Below, piece by piece: positions 63,933 to 64,000 of a stretch of 64,000 bases of DNA; position 1 is the stretch's first letter; each line of letters starts with the position of its first letter. Below the pieces are notes generated by a model, which saw only the letters and a program-made list of their open reading frames with translations, searched no databases and was not told the origin of the DNA. The stretch comes from Megalodesulfovibrio gigas DSM 1382 = ATCC 19364. GTDB lineage: Bacteria > Desulfobacterota > Desulfovibrionia > Desulfovibrionales > Desulfovibrionaceae. The stretch spans positions 1,872,918 through 1,936,917 of the forward strand of contig NC_022444.1 of assembly GCF_000468495.1 (NCBI RefSeq). The letters are read 5' to 3'. The position numbers and the translations under genes were made by a program.

Positions 63933-64000
63933 GAAAAGGATTCGTGCGAGCGGGGAAACCTTTTTGCAAAAGGTTCGCGTCTCTCGCGCTCTCCCCTTCC
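63933..64000. repeat. Type A hairpin repeat, cut by the window end
   Basis: GTGCGAGCGGGGAAACCTTT pairs with AAAGGTTCGCGTCTCTCGC, followed by GCTCTCCCCTTCC. It lies 15 bases after the hybrid kinase stop. Confidence 0.75.

Overview
This is a GC-rich bacterial chromosome window (64 kb) with no mobile-element genes. The mix of genes suggests a sulfate-reducing deltaproteobacterium of the Desulfovibrio type (Desulfovibrionaceae). The pointers are a TRAP transporter, a DsrE-like protein, a type III sulfide:quinone reductase-like flavoprotein with its DUF1641 partner, many Cys-rich PAS sensor kinases, the rpmE-DUF1385-prfA-prmC block, and GTP cyclohydrolase FolE2. Taxonomy is inferred from gene content only.

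Layout. 1-4.3 kb: 5' end of gatB (minus), two small membrane-protein genes, a small hypothetical gene and a PilZ protein with a long Pro/Ala linker. 4.3-10 kb: gpmA and thiC (minus), then rpmE-DUF1385-prfA-prmC (plus). 10-24.5 kb: the core translation/transcription block, tRNA-Thr/Tyr/Gly/Thr-tuf-rpmG-tRNA-Trp-secE-nusG-rplKAJL-rpoBC, with an L10-type leader, an rplL/rpoB attenuator and a rho-independent terminator after rpoC. 24.6-29.6 kb: lepA, lepB, comM and a secreted protein. 29.8-37.7 kb is accessory: an internally repetitive small protein, a TRAP dctPQM operon, a membrane protein plus rhodanese pair, a low-GC small membrane protein, a TSUP permease, a ZraP/CpxP-like protein behind a sigma-54 promoter, and a sensor-like protein lacking any output domain. 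37.7-46.4 kb: ald, a secreted beta-propeller protein, then a Pho-box array and pstC-pstA-pstS-pstB-phoU. 46.5-50.4 kb: folE2, a zinc-ribbon/PilZ protein, purT and a metallo-beta-lactamase-fold protein. 50.6-64 kb: a signalling cluster.

The most interesting region is 50.6-61.1 kb, all on the minus strand. A Cys-rich PAS histidine kinase and an NtrC-type sigma-54 activator are followed by an SQR-like flavoprotein, a DUF1641 protein, a single-domain response regulator, a REC-PAS-PAS kinase, a kinase with a periplasmic CxxCH (haem c-like) motif, and a DsrE-like protein. A near-consensus sigma-54 promoter lies upstream of the SQR-like gene. About 150 bp further upstream is a perfect 9-bp-arm palindrome with extra half-sites at 18-bp spacing; it overlaps the 3' end of the activator gene. 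Together these look like a self-contained, sigma-54-controlled redox/sulfur sensing and oxidation module.

A family of hairpin-forming intergenic repeats (types A and B, sometimes in tandem) sits at many gene ends throughout the window. Very long ORFs on the opposite strand of rpoB, rpoC, thiC, prfA and the kinases are GC-driven shadows and are not annotated.
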